Source: Cryptomeria japonica (taxonomy: Eukaryota > Streptophyta > Pinopsida > Cupressales > Cupressaceae). Taken from it: 64,000 nucleotides of DNA. Within the stretch, counting starts at the first letter, position 1, and each line of letters begins with the position of its first letter. The notes under the pieces were generated by a model. The model was not told the DNA's origin. It did no database searches and saw nothing but the letters and a program-made list of their open reading frames with translations. A program made the translations under genes and the position numbers. The DNA lies in assembly GCF_030272615.1 (NCBI RefSeq), contig NC_081413.1:563642010-563706009 (forward strand). The letters run 5' to 3'. Shown in pieces: positions 1 to 11,222 of this stretch.

Positions 1-725
1 TATTCGGTAGCGGTAATGATAAATTTATGGCCGTTGGATGAAGATGGATGAATCTTACCCACAAGGTCAAGGCCCCATTGACAAAAAGGCCATGGTGTTG
101 TGAATGGTTGCAGTTCCTGTGTTGGTGCATGTATCAGGTCGCCGTGAACTTGACATTTCTTACATTTTCTGACAAAGTAGTAGGAATCCTTTTCCATAGA
201 GGGCCAATAATATCCCGCGCGCATGAGTTTCTTGGCTAGTGATGGACCACTTGAGTGAGTCCCACAAATTCCTTCATGAACTTCTTCCAAAGCCTTTGTT
301 ATCTCACCTTGTTCCAGACATCGAAGGAGAGTACCATCAAGACTGCGTCGGTATAGGGTTTCGGCAATAATGGTATATCGAGCAGTTTGGCGAATGAAGG
401 TTTTACGTTGGTTATTCGATTGGTTAGGAGGAAGGGTGTGATCGCGGAGATAGGTGTAGAACTCACCGTACCATGGGGATTCAGAACCGACAAGGTGACA
501 TATCATCTCGGATTCGGGGATATCATAAGCGGGGATCCAAAGCTATTCCACCAAGAACTCATAGCGTGTTGAATTTTGTGGAAGATCTAGGAGAGATGCG
601 ATGGTAGCCATAGCGTCAACAGCTCGATTCTGATCTCTTGGTATCTGCTCAAAGGTGATAGTAATAAATGATGTCTTTAGATTGTCCACCATTTGCTTAT
701 ATGGCATGAGTTTATCATCTTTGGT
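1..725 (-). pseudogene. Integrase N-terminal part (Tat-type element)
   Basis: Minus-strand continuation of the polyprotein after an in-frame TAG at 726-728. From about 353 downward the frame reads a typical integrase zinc-binding domain (HEGICGTHSSGP, then KCKKCQVHGD, giving the H-H-C-C ligands). It then reaches the start of the catalytic core (PWPFCQWGLDLVGKIHP, whose first Asp is the expected first catalytic residue). The other two acidic residues would lie beyond position 1. The piece before the zinc finger (725 to about 360) is the connector following the second RNase H. Same frame as the upstream domains, no frameshift seen. Confidence 0.85.
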
Positions 726-1571
726 CTAATACTCATCTGTTGCTTGTCGAATGACCAGTTGCGAGTCACCATATACTTGTAGTTCTTGTAATTTCCATTG
801 TACGGCGAGCCTGAGTCCTGTGATCAAGGCCTCATATTTTGCTATGTTGTTTGTGCATGGAAATGTGAGCCTATAAGACTTCGGGATGCTATCACCTTGA
901 GGTGTGATAAACAGAATGCCTGCCCCCGAGCCATGCCTAGTGTACGAGCCATCAAAATATAGTTTCCATGGTTGTACTTCTGTGATCATGAATATCTCTT
1001 CATTTGGAAAATTGGAAATGAGGGGATGATCGCCTATGAGTGGTGCATCGGCCAACTGATCTGCAATAACCTGACCTTTGATAGCTTTACAGTTCACATA
1101 CTCAATGTCAAATTCACTTAGAATCATCACCCATTTGGCCAAGCAACCTGTCAATGCTGCTTTGCTAAGTAAATACTTGAGTGGATCAATCTTTGCGATA
1201 AGTTGTACCTTGTGTGTTAATAGATAGTGCCTCAGTTTAGTGGCTGCTAAGATTACTGCTAGGCAAGCTCGCTCAATAGGTGTGTAATTGAGTTCATAAC
1301 CAACCAGTGTGCGAGAGATGTAGTATACAACACACTCTTTGCCTTCTGCATTATGTTGTGCCAGTAGTACACCCAATGCTGTAGTAGTTGCTGAAATATA
1401 GAGTAACAACGGTCTACTTAGATCTGGTGGGATCAGCAATGGTGGATTCATGAGATAGTCTTTAAGTGTCTGAAATGCTTGCTGGCATCTAGCATCCCAC
1501 TGAAAGCGGATGTTCTTGTGTAACAGATGTGTAAATGGGTGACACTTATTAGCCAATTGTGTAATGAATCT
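726..1571 (-). pseudogene. RNase H plus second RNase H of Tat-type element
   Basis: The first half (about 1556-1130) resembles the RNase H tethered to gypsy RT: a segment reading YISATTTALGVLLAQ followed by RTLVGYELNYTPIERACLA. The second half starts with LYFDGSYTRHGSGAGI near 960 and reads through NIAKYEALITGLRLA to QVYGDSQLVIRQ. This is a second, better preserved RNase H fold with Asp, Glu and Asp at the expected places. Between them is the KWVMILSEFDIEY linker. It is bounded by in-frame stops TGA (1572-1574) and TAG (726-728), both explicable by one C-to-T change of CGA and CAG. Confidence 0.88.
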
Positions 1572-3641
1572 TCAGATGGATTGAAGTCGCCCTTGTAATG
1601 TCCTTAGCTGACTGATATTCTTTGGTGGTGGCATGTCCATGATTGCCTTAACCTTTGTTGGATTGACCTCAATACCTTTGCTTGAGACAATGTATCCTAA
1701 AAGCTTCCTGGAGGTCACTCCAAAGACACATTTCTTTGGGTTGAGTCGAACATGGTATTGTTCCAGTCTATCAAAGATTTTATCTAAGATGTGGAGATGC
1801 CCATCTCTAGTGAGTGATTTTGCTAGTAAGTCATCCACATAATCTTCCATCATAGTATGCATCATGTCATGGAAGATGGTGGTCATCACTCTTTGATAGG
1901 TTGCTCCTGCATTCTTTAGACCAAAAGGCATTACATTCCAGCAGTATGTGCCCCATGGACATGTGAAGGCTATCTTATGTTGGTCCTTTGGTGCGATCTT
2001 TATTTGATTGTATCCTGAAAAGCCATCCATGAGTGAAAGCATGGCATGTCCTGCTGTCAAATCCACTATGATGTCGATATTTGGTAGGGGGAAGTCATCC
2101 TTAGGACATGCCTTATTCAGATCTCTGAAGTCAGTACAAATGCGGATGCCCCCTTTTGGTTTGTCAACTGGCACAATGTTGGAGATCCATTCTGCATAAT
2201 CAATTGGCCTAATGAAACCAACATCTAGGAGTTTCTTGAGTTCTGTTTTAACTAGCACTGCAATCTGAGGATGCATCTTACGAAGCTTCTGCTTGACAGG
2301 TTTGGCTCCTTTTGCTACTGTGAGATGATGCATAACTAAATCAGGATCAAGCCCAGGCATGTCTGCATATGACCATGCAAAGTTGATCTGACGCTGCTGG
2401 AAGAACTCTATAAATTTAGGCTGTTCCTCTGGAGTGAGAAGAGATGCCAGATGTATGAGATGAGGATTTTCAAGAGTCCCCACATTGTATTCTTTGGTTT
2501 CCTCGATGAGAATCGTTGATTGTTCCTGTTGTGTACTAGCAGGGAGGATGTCAAACCCTTCATCCTCAGGTGCCTCAGAGAGGTTTTCACCGTTGGATAC
2601 GCTCTTTCTTTTTACTTTTGTCGGATCAAATAGTGCCACAGTGTGGTTTTCACTGGAAGATCCATGTTTTATTGTTATATTTTTGCAGCTGAAAGGTTTG
2701 GCATTCGCCCCGAAGTATGTTGCGCTATTAAGTTCAATGGTGAATCCAGCTTTGTGATCCCCGCTTGGTAGATTATCCCTTAATTCCAAAAAGTCAATGA
2801 TAGCCTCATCATTTTGGAAGAGGTAAAGACATGGAGGATTTGATTGGTTCCATTCGATGAGTTCAGGGTGGATAATGGGCATTACATCATCGATTAGGTT
2901 AAGTTCGTTAAAGGTATCAGTGAGGGTTAAGACAGTGTGGCGAAGGTCATTGATGGTACTTTCCCTGTCAGAATCAGGCATAGGATGAGACGTAGGGTCT
3001 GTGGAAGATGTTTCCAACTTAGGTACCCAAGTGGTCTTTATCTGTGCTTCTCCGTAAACAGGGATGTCTTTGCGTGGTGGAGGTGGTGATGTGCCTTCCT
3101 CATTTGAAGTGTTAAGCTGTATAGAATCAAATTCCCACTCATGTGAGTCGGTCTTTGAATCACTTTCCAGCATCTGATTGCTATACCATACTGGGATGTC
3201 GCTGGAGTTGAATACTGCAGGCGTGATTGGTTTATGTACCTTTGTAGTGATCGGTGCTGCAGGAAGTTTGATGGGGATAAAAGAATCTGGCACAGGAAGT
3301 ATTGGCAGTGTTGACTTAGTGGCTTCTATTGGAACAGCTGTTGCCATAGATGTTGCTGCGAGTTCGGATACAGTTGTTGCTGCGAATGGTTTTATTGATG
3401 TGATGGCTGCCGCGGATGGGATTACTGGTTTGATTGGTGGGATGTTTGGCATTGGTGATGGTTGCGGTGGAGTTGTGAGCCTTGATGGGGCAATGGGGAT
3501 AGTGCTTGATGGTGCTTTGATTATGAAAGGTGTCCTCTTTGCAGTAGGTGGGCAAAATGGTTTGCTGGGTTTTCCTTTGAATCTAAGTTTAGGAAGGATC
3601 TCTTTTTCAAAGCCTAGGCCTATATTACCTTTGGGCTTGAA
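1572..3641 (-). pseudogene. Reverse transcriptase with long proline/threonine-rich linker
   Basis: Open minus frame of about 690 codons. The N-terminal third (3640-2500) is low-complexity Pro/Ala/Thr/Ile-rich followed by an acidic linker with no recognised domain. The RT proper begins near 2360 (LKKLLDVGFIRP), continues through KGGIRICTDFRDLNKACP and LMDGFSGYNQI, and has the YVDD catalytic box at about 1831-1842, then the thumb region GYIVSSKGIEVNP. The conserved start RF/LQGRLQSI of the connection domain is at the end. All core residues look intact; the frame is cut only by the stop at 1572-1574 and by TAA at 3642-3644. Replicates element RNA into DNA in related active elements. Confidence 0.92.
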
Positions 3642-4319
3642 TTATGGTAGTAGAGGTTCATGTCGTCCTTGTTTGCAGTATCCCAAAGCACTCTGACCAG
3701 CATATCCCATTCTTTCCATAATGAGGAGGCCTTTGCCATACTGTTTCGTAGGAAGTGTAACTTGCGGTTTATCAATGGTGATGGGATCTTTATAGATCCA
3801 TTCTGCTAGGTCCTCATCTTGTGTCTCTTCCTCTTGACTCTTTCCAAGGATGAAAGGCGTCAAGGCACATGCTAGCGTGATTAGTGGTTGCTGGAGTAAC
3901 TGCTGTGGTTTACCATGTGTTCTAGGAGAAGTGGGCATTTGTCCCACACAAAAGAGCTGACTCAAGTTGTATTCTCCAGGACCTTCCTTTGCTACTTTCA
4001 TCTTAAGCTTTTCTTGCTTGGGTATAGTAGTGTTTGAACTGGCAAGAGAGGTTGGGCTTATATATGATGTAGAGGAAATGGCTTCTCTATTATTAGGGAC
4101 AGTAATCTCTGGTTGATGGTCGATATTATGGCAAAAAGAAAAGGGATTTGCATCGCCCAGGATTGTGATCTCTGTACCGTTATGTGGGAACTTGATACAT
4201 TGATGGTAGGTGGATGGAATGGCTTGCATGTCATGTATCCAAGGTCGTCCTAATAATAGATTGTATGGCAGAGGAAGGTCCAGAACTTGATAGATGATGT
4301 GCTTTACCACAGGGCCCAC
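3642..4319 (-). pseudogene. Protease C-terminal part and Pro-RT linker
   Basis: In-frame continuation of the polyprotein after TGA at 4320-4322. It opens with VKHIIYQVLDLPLPYN and LLLGRPWIHDM, the hydrophobic-Gly block that closes plant gypsy aspartic proteases. It then turns into a linker with no recognisable domain apart from a G-patch-like segment near its end (GYAGQSALGYCKQG, about 3700-3660). The closing stop TAA at 3642-3644 lies in a context (LLP-stop-FKPKG) where CAA would keep the frame. Confidence 0.75.
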
Positions 4320-5375
4320 TCAGATTGGTAGTACCACAGCTCCTTTGGATGAACGCTCTGCATCATCATAGGCTTTGATGGTGATCTTCTTGCGAGGATC
4401 CACTAATTCTATTGCATATCCCAATGCTGTGACCAACTGTAGTGTACAAATGTTTAGGCCTGCTCCATTATCTATCAAGACTCGCTTGATCCTGTGTTGG
4501 TTGATAAAGCCTTCAATGTGTAGCGAAGCATTATGAGGTTGCTGGAAGGAAGAGTTGTCACTTTCGGAAAAAGTGAGACAAGGTGAGGACTTTAAACTTC
4601 CAACCATGGCTTGAAATTGGTCTGTGTTCAGATTTGCAGGGACTGATGCCTCTTGGAGTGCTTGATCCAAGATAGTTTTATGAGATGGCGATAGACGCAA
4701 AAGCTCTAAAATGGATATAAGCGCAGGGGTTTTGTCTAATTGTTCCACAAGATTGTATTGCTTTGGGATGGAGGTGGTGCCTTGTGGAGCTGCCTTTATG
4801 GTAACTTTGCCGCGGCATGTAACAACATTGCAATTTGAGTTGGGATTTTTGAAGGTTATAGTTGCAACTTGTTCATTGGCATCATATAGATGATTTACAG
4901 TGTAATTATACGCAGCCTGTGTATAATCAGTGGTATCAGTGCCTCGCCTAGAAGTGGAAGGACCCCTTTGATCTTGTGATGGAAGTGGATTTTTGAACAT
5001 CAGATGATCATTATTTGTTGTTTTTGGGTCATGTCCTTCAATTTCAATTTCTCCTCGATCAATAAGATCCTGAATGAGATCTTTCAATCGGTGACAATTA
5101 CTTGTCTTGTGCCCTCTTCCTTGATGGAATTCACAGTGTTCAGTATCTCTCCACCATGCCAGTTTGACTTGAGGCTCATAGTTTGATAGCTTAGGTAGAG
5201 TGACCAAATTTTGAGAGAGGAGTTGTCGCAACACTGTTCCAATGGGTTCCCCTAAGGGAGTGTATGTGCGTTTCTGTTTTTGCTGATGAGGTCTAGGTTC
5301 ATCGTGAGATGTGATGCGACCTTGATTGGAAGGAACATTTGTGTTATTCTGAGGTGGAGGATTTTGTCCTGCAAA
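4320..5375 (-). pseudogene. Gag C-terminal zinc finger and aspartic protease
   Basis: In-frame continuation after TGA at 5376-5378. Near 5135-5094 it reads CEFHQGRGHKTSNC, the variant zinc finger of plant gypsy Gag, followed by LKDLIQDLIDRGEI. The retropepsin core lies near 4470: VLIDNGAGLNICTLQL. The family normally has Asp-Ser/Thr-Gly-Ala/Ser; here the second residue is Asn (DNGAG), which is unusual but is the sort of variant seen in plant gypsy proteases, so loss of activity is not certain. The stop at 4320-4322 sits where TGG (VLPI-W-VGP) would fit. Confidence 0.85.
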
Positions 5376-6629
5376 TCAAACCACAGGTTGTGCATTTTGG
5401 ATAGTCCGAGCATCCACAACTCCATCGTTGACGATATTCTTGTTCTTGTTCCAGAAGTTCGGTTTATCACTATTGAAGCGCGGGCGAGGACCATCTTTAG
5501 GTTCATTAAAGATTTTGATGAGTCCTTTCTTGATGAGTACCCGTTCACACTTCAAACCCTTGGTGATCATATCGTTAAAAGAGTCTGTGTCTTTGACATC
5601 CAGGTGAAATTCCATTTCTTCATTTAAGTTGGAAATGAATATTTCCACTAGTTCTCGTTCAGGTAACTGAAGAGAACGTCTGCTAGACATTTGGTGCCAT
5701 CGTTGCAGGAATACTGAGAATAGTTCACCTAGTTTTTGTTTGGTATTGCACAGATCAGCCATGGTGATGTCGCGTTCAATGTTATGAGAGTAATGAGCGA
5801 GGAATTTTTGGATGAGTTCCTCAAATGTTCTAATGCCACCTGGTAGTCGGGAAAACCATGATGTGGTTGTTCCTCCCAAGCTCTGGGGAAAAAGGCGCAT
5901 TAGGTAGGTGTCTTCATATGCCACTTCAAGACAAGCGGAATGAAATTCTCTGACATGATCACGAGGATCTCCCTTTCCTCTATATTTTTCAAATTTGGGT
6001 GTTTCGAATCCACGTGGAAAAGGTGGCATATAAAGATTCCTATCAAAAGGATAGGGATAGATGTCATTAAGTGAGAATTGATTGGTCTTAACACCACTAT
6101 GAAGTTGTCGGGCAAGATTCTCGACTTGTTGCCGCAACATTTCTATTTCATTTGGAGGAGGAGGTGGTGGGTTACCTCTAGGAATGTTATATCTGATGGG
6201 ATCTCTACCTCTTTCCTCTTCATGGCGACTTTGTCTGTCTGATGCTTGTCTTAATTGGGCGAGATCAAAGTCAGAGGGGAGTTTTGCTCCTTCTTGAGCG
6301 AGTCTTAATAAGTGAGCATCCGCATTGCTCCTGAGTATTTCATCAAATAATCTGTTAAAGAGAGGGTTATGTTGCACCCTTTCGATTGTTGCAGGAGTGG
6401 GAGTGCTTGGGTTTTCGTCATCTGCATTTCCTCTGAGTGCTTCTTGAAATTCATTGAGATTGTTCTCTTCTTCTGCTTCTCTTTCTATTTCACGTTGCCT
6501 TGATTGAGATCGGGTTTGAGCCATTTTGTTTGCAAGTTTGTGTTGAAGTTGTGTGAAAATGATGATGAGTTTTTGTTGAAATGAGAGATTGATGGTTGGT
6601 GAATTGTGTTGCACATGGATCTCTAACAC
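5376..6629 (-). pseudogene. Gag of Tat-type element
   Basis: 417 codons from an ATG at 6629 (another Met, about 36 codons in, at MAQTRSQSRQ, is the more usual-looking Gag start). The N-terminal part is charged and rich in Arg/Glu/Asn, then a proline run. The retrotransposon Gag core occupies roughly residues 215-330: FHSACLEVAYEDTYLMRLFP, TTTSWFSRLPGG and FEELIQKFLAHYSHNI. The frame stops at TGA 5376-5378 in a context (QPVV-stop-FAGQ) where TGG would keep it open. Gag packages element RNA in cytoplasmic particles in active relatives. Divided from the protease only by nonsense codons. Confidence 0.9.
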
Positions 6630-9249
6630 CTTTAAGGTGGATGTAACCGAAATTCCTTCTTTGAATTGCTTGTTTGTTTGATAAGTTTTGGATGTGATAA
6701 GGTGTAGAGAAATCTGAGATGTGTTACAAATTTAACTACCTAGTAATGAGAGGATTCACTCATGAACTAGTTTTAACCTGCATAGATGTGTCTCTTAGGA
6801 TGAGCTTATCCTAGATGTAGAAACAATCTAAAAAGTGATGTGATGCGTTTGATTCAAGCAATATCTAAAAAGAGAACTTGGAGCAAGAAGCTCTCAATGT
6901 TTTGAGAGTTGGAATGGATTGATGATGAAGTGATGATGTATGAGTGAGATAATGGATGAAATGTTTTCAACTTCAATAAAAACTTTGTGTTACAAATGGG
7001 ACAAACTTTACCTCTTCCCTTTCAGGCATTGGTGGTATTTCTCGAGTTGTGTTGTAGGTGATACAGATGTTTGGGAAGAAATTGGGATTAATCTTTCCTC
7101 CTTGATTTTTGTGATAACTCAGAGCCCTATATTGCATAAAAGCTCTATGGTTCAATGATTCAGAATCAAATTCATTTGTTTTGCTTTGAAGGTAGAGATG
7201 CATGCGATGGAGAAAGATTCTATGGGAGACAAAGATTTGTCGATTGATATAGAAGAATTTCCTCTTTTTGATCAAAGCCTTTGAGCTTAATGGTCTTCTT
7301 TTCAAGTTGATATTCTGATGACACTTCTTCTTTCGCAAGATGTGAAGAATGGTCATAAAGTTTTTGACTCTTTGTTGTTTGCACTTTGTTTTTGATGTTT
7401 TTTTTTTTTTTTTGGTTGTTTTGACAGATGTTTGGTTGGATGAATACTTTTCTTTTGGGAAGTGATTTTCTAATTTTTCTTTGACAAGAAAACAAAGCAA
7501 GCACACAAACACAAGAATGTTGCCTCAAAGGCACAAATGAGTATGGGTCTAGATCAACCCAATCCTTGGACTTTTATATAACCCTTCCTTTAGATGTATT
7601 TTAATGTGTATTTCCAAAGCCTGAAGTCGGCTCAATTTGCACTAGGTCTTTAAAATGAACATACTTCAAACACTTTTTATCCCTAAGGTCAAATGGCCAG
7701 TTGTGATAAATTTAGCCCACATTTTGATATTTCTTTGACTTTGGTACTACATACCTTATGAATCCCGCCGTGGCAGGTAAGGATGTGATATACTAAGTCT
7801 TGCACGAGCATAACAAATAGATGATCCCTATGATGGGGGAGTCACCACTTTTATCAAGCCACAAGTGACTTTTCAAAAAGCTATGTTTCTACTCAAGGAA
7901 ATATGTATGGTGAGTATCTTGGGAGCAAAACCATCTATACTCTTGCACTAAATTATATCACAAATATCCTCAATCAATAGAACGGGTGGGATACTATTTA
8001 AAGGTGTTTAGTCATGTTCGATGTTTTTGGACATAAGTTCATTCTGCAATGACTCACTTAAGAGCCTTGTAACTGGTGGTGGGGCCCATTTGTCCTTTCG
8101 GCCAGTTACACTGTAGGAACAGCTATACCCAAGGCTACAGCGTTCGCTCACACCTGATTTCTATAGCGGCTCGAAGGATTTACCGCTCGAGGTCGTTCCC
8201 AAGAGTGATGTGTCTCTTGGCAGGCCTCTCTTAAAAAGATAAAATTTTGAGTGTTACTAACACTTTTCTCTTGCACCTAGGACCACGAAAGCCAAGGGAG
8301 AGGATAGTGTGTGTTAGAAGTAGGACCACTCGACCAACTCTTTGCACAAGTGTGCCAAGCACGAAAAACACTTGTTCTTTTTAATCTATCATTGCAATGT
8401 GATCTAACTATTTGGAGATGTTGCTCCAACAATCATGGTGTTCTTTTTAATTTTCAAAGGCAATTGTTTGAGTAAACTAGAATTTGAAAATCCTGGTCAA
8501 CTTAATGAAAAACACGTTTGCATGAAGTAAAATTGCTTTAAAAATTAGACAAGTTGATTGTGAATTTTATTTGCACCAAAAATGGAAGTGTGGATTGTGA
8601 GTTTTATCTTGATGCAAGAAATAAAATTTGCCTTGTTGATTTTAAGCACCAAAACGAAGTTTGTTTCCTAACTTGCAAAAAAAATAAAGTTTTTTTTGTA
8701 TAAGTTTGTGGTTCTTTTTACCTTGGAACAATGAAATTCTTTTTAAGAGCCCCAAACAAATGTGTGATTCTTTTTTAAAAGCCCAAATTTGAAATGTGAA
8801 GTTAATTTTAAACCAAAATAAAAAGTGAATTCATTTTTAAAACCAACTTCAAAAAACAAGTTAGTAAAAAATATAAATCTACTTTTTAATCTAATTTAAA
8901 TCTGCACAAAAGAGAAAAATAGTTAGTAAAATCCGCCTATTTGGTGGGCTTCTACAAGCCTAATTTTTTTTATTTTTTTTTGGTTTTTTTTTTTTTTTTG
9001 GTTACAAGGTGATTTGTACAATATTTTGTTACAATAGCGCTAGTCTGCGTTTGAACAGAGGCACTATTTAACACAAACGCACTAAAAGAAAGGGAAAGAC
9101 AGAGAAGGAAAAAGCACTGAAACAGGGTGAATAGCGCTAAAATAATGTCAAACGCACCAAAACAGTGTCAAAAGCGCAACCTGTGTGACATTTTCAACAT
9201 TCAAACATGTTATTGGTTAAAAAAAAAAAAGTTGATCTTTTTGGTGTTT
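6630..9249 (-). other. Non-coding leader of the Tat-type element
   Basis: The 2.6 kb between primer-binding site and Gag has no convincing coding potential. It includes a T-rich stretch (7390-7420) and a degenerate set of A/T-rich blocks at 8400-9010. Short ORFs around 6973-7534 are low-complexity and not credible. Leaders of this length are known in Tat elements. A stretch at 7740-8330 looks less biased in composition than the rest but carries no motif I recognise. Confidence 0.6.
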
Positions 9250-9270
9250 GGATTCACGTCGGGTTCACCA
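9250..9270 (-). promoter_or_regulatory. Primer-binding site of the Tat-type element
   Basis: On the minus strand the LTR ends with ...GCATCA, then two bases, then TGGTGAACCCGACGTG. TGG complementary to a tRNA CCA end, within two bases of the LTR, marks the start of minus-strand DNA synthesis. It differs from the initiator-Met (TGGTATCAGAGC) and TGGCGCC types found elsewhere in this window. The tRNA could not be named with certainty. Confidence 0.75.
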
Positions 9271-9670
9271 AATGATGCTCTGCAAAAAGGATTAGAAAAT
9301 CTATTTGATGGCAACACACACAAGAGCACAAGAAACAAACGTTAGTGTTAGCAACAAAAGATTATCCTAAATAGGCATATCAAGAGAGATATTAAGCATG
9401 AAATAGAAAGCATATAAACATAGAATAAAATAGCTAATCAAGATGCTCATAGTTGCTCCTCCCTTGTTCCTCTCCTCTCTAAGTCCCAAATGAGTGTAGC
9501 TCTCAGCTTTTAGCACTAACTATGGATGCCATATGGAGATTCAAGATGGTTGAATATGATAAGCAAATACTATGCAAGAGTAGATAGTGATGCTATGAAA
9601 AAACTCTATGCTAATGCCAGTATAACAACAATACTCTAAAATGCTTCCTCTTTTGCTTGAGGAGAAGGGT

Positions 9671-9681
9671 TCTATTTATAG
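9671..9681 (-). promoter_or_regulatory. LTR TATA box
   Basis: Minus strand reads CTATAAATAGA, followed about 30 bp downstream by CT-rich sequence typical of plant transcription starts. It lies 400 bp before the LTR end, as expected for U3/R. Confidence 0.7.
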
Positions 9682-10075
9682 AAGAAATGGGGAAATGAAG
9701 GGTTAAGATTGAATGGTTTAATCAAGGGCCAAGTTTGAAAGTTGGGGATCCATGTGCACAATTAGCACCAATAAAATGGTGACAAGTGTCAACATAGGAT
9801 TGGGTTGAGAGAAGAGGTTGGAGGCATTAAAGGCCTGATAAGACCTCATGGTTATCTAGAGGCTAAGGGTCAAGTCCAAATTAAGATTACCCACTGGATT
9901 AAGAGTTAATCCAAGGATAAACCTTTGTGCAAATGTTTAAGAGATAATCATGGTCAAAGCATTAATGGCCTGATGAGACCTTTGAGTTGGATAGAGGTTG
10001 AGTCAAAAAAAATGTTTTAACCATGTGGGAGGGTTTGAGGTAACCATTAATGGTTATTGGAGACTTTGGGGATTA

Positions 10076-10690
10076 AGTGGTTGAAGGTTGAAAGCCTTCA
10101 ATGGTTATCAAAGACTTTGAGTCATTTAGTGGTTGAAGGTTGAAAGCCTTTAATGGTTATCAAAGACTTTGAGGGTTTGAGAAGTGACTTCCCTTTTGCT
10201 TAGGAATGTGACAAAGTTTAGAGAAGGGGTTAGGTTATTTAGAAGTGATTAAAAAATTCTAGAAGGGGTTTAGGCATGCAAGTGGATTTTGTAGGAAAAT
10301 GCAAGTGGGAGAAATTTTGGTATTTTCAATTAAAATAAAATCATTTATTTCAATTAAATGGTGTAATTTGCATTTGGATAAATATTCAAATAAATATTAA
10401 TTTATTTAAATGAGAAAAATAAAGATAAAGCATTAAAATGTTTGAAGACTTTGAGGGAAACCATTAAAGGCTTGAAGACTTTTAAGGAAAACCATTAAAG
10501 TCTTAAGAAGACTTTAAGCGAAGCCATTAAGTTTGAAGACTTTAAAGCCATCAAGTTTGAAGACTTTAAGGGAAACCATTAAAGGCTTGAGAAGACTATA
10601 GAAGGAAGCCATCAAGTTTGAAGACTTTAAAGCCATCAAGTTTGAATACTTTAAGGGAAACCATTAAAGGTTTCAAGTGGATGAGGATAA
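10076..10690. repeat. U3 tandem repeats built on a GACTTT/CATTAAAG motif
   Basis: Two 52-bp near-identical units start at about 10076 and 10128 (GTTGAAGGTTGAAAGCC ... GGTTATCAAAGACTTTGAG). From 10435 to 10680 follow imperfect 30-60-bp units made of GAAGACTTTAAGG and AACCATTAAAGG in alternating order. They lie in U3, upstream of the LTR TATA box, where retroelement enhancers usually sit; enhancer function is only inferred. Confidence 0.7.
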
Positions 10691-11060
10691 ATAGGATTTT
10701 AAATAAATAATTTATTTAAAATAGTTGTGCAACTTGCTTTTGTAGGAAAATACAAGTGGGTGGAGGATAAAGGTGATTTAAATAAATGTTAATTTATTTA
10801 AATGTGAGAGGTGGGATTTTGGGGGATTTAAATAAATATTAATTTATTTAGATGTGAGAGAATATTTAATTAAATAAATATGATTTATTTATTTAATTAA
10901 TGGTCTGAATTTGGTTAAGTGAATTAAATCAAATAAATTGAATAATTTATTTAATTAATAGGAGAAGAGGGTTAAGATGAATTAATTAAATATTAATTTA
11001 ATTAATTATTAATTGATGGTTAAATAATCAAATAAATACTAAGTATTCATTTAATTAAGT
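10690..11060. repeat. AT-rich palindromic TTAATTAA/AAATAAATATT repeats in U3
   Basis: Repeated AATAAATATTAATTTATTT blocks and runs of TTAATTAA that can fold on themselves. No gene in it. Part of the distal U3 of the Tat LTR. Confidence 0.55.
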
Positions 11061-11081
11061 GGACAGATTTATGTGACTATA

Positions 11082-11208
11082 GTAACGAATGCTTAATGAT
11101 CCAGTTGATCATATTGTTTATCTTGATAGAATACAGTTTATTTCTATCATCTATTTTGTTCTCTCTTATTTGTGCTTTCCATTGCCTCTTGATCTTGGCA
11201 AAATCTCA
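11082..11208 (+). repeat. 5' LTR remnant of the gag-only Copia
   Basis: Last 127 bp of the LTR, matching 14853-14979 with two differences. The missing first 340 bp should reappear on the far side of the Tat element, left of the window. Confidence 0.9.
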
Positions 11209-11210
11209 CA

Positions 11211-11222
11211 TGGTATCAGAGC
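11211..11222 (+). promoter_or_regulatory. Primer-binding site (initiator tRNA-Met)
   Basis: TGGTATCAGAGC two bases after the LTR. A second, near-identical copy of the LTR-end plus primer site (TCTCACATGGTATCAAAGCC) follows at 11231-11250. Confidence 0.9.

Larger units (their letters stand above)
1..11081 (-). mobile_element. Ty3/gypsy Tat-type retrotransposon, 5' part
   Basis: Minus-strand gypsy element running off the left edge. One minus frame encodes Gag, protease, reverse transcriptase, RNase H, a second RNase H and the start of integrase, in that order from 6629 down to 1. Behind it lie a 2.6-kb leader, a primer-binding site and one LTR. A second RNase H between the RT-linked one and integrase is the known hallmark of the Tat clade. 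The rest of integrase, the polypurine tract and the 3' LTR must lie left of the window. The LTR stops at 11081, exactly where sequence of a Copia LTR resumes, so the element is inserted in that LTR. Confidence 0.88.
9273..11081 (-). repeat. 5' LTR of the Tat-type element
   Basis: About 1.8 kb between the primer-binding site and the resumption of Copia LTR sequence at 11082. The minus-sense 3' end is GCATCA. The minus-sense 5' end reads TATAGTCACATAAATCTG, where the expected TG appears as TA; a related LTR at 26115 begins TGTAGACACCTAAAAATG, which supports this end and a single G-to-A change. U3 (right) holds tandem and AT-rich repeats, a TATA box lies at 9671-9681, and R-U5 is about 370 bp. 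Confidence 0.8.

Noticed and set aside
3178-3696. 172-codon plus-strand frame rich in Gly, Val and Ala
   Set aside because: Antisense of the Pro/Thr/Ala-rich linker before RT; the sense frame is part of the polyprotein.
6973-7534. Minus-strand frames upstream of the Tat Gag
   Set aside because: Lys/Asn-rich low-complexity products over A/T runs, no domain, in the leader.
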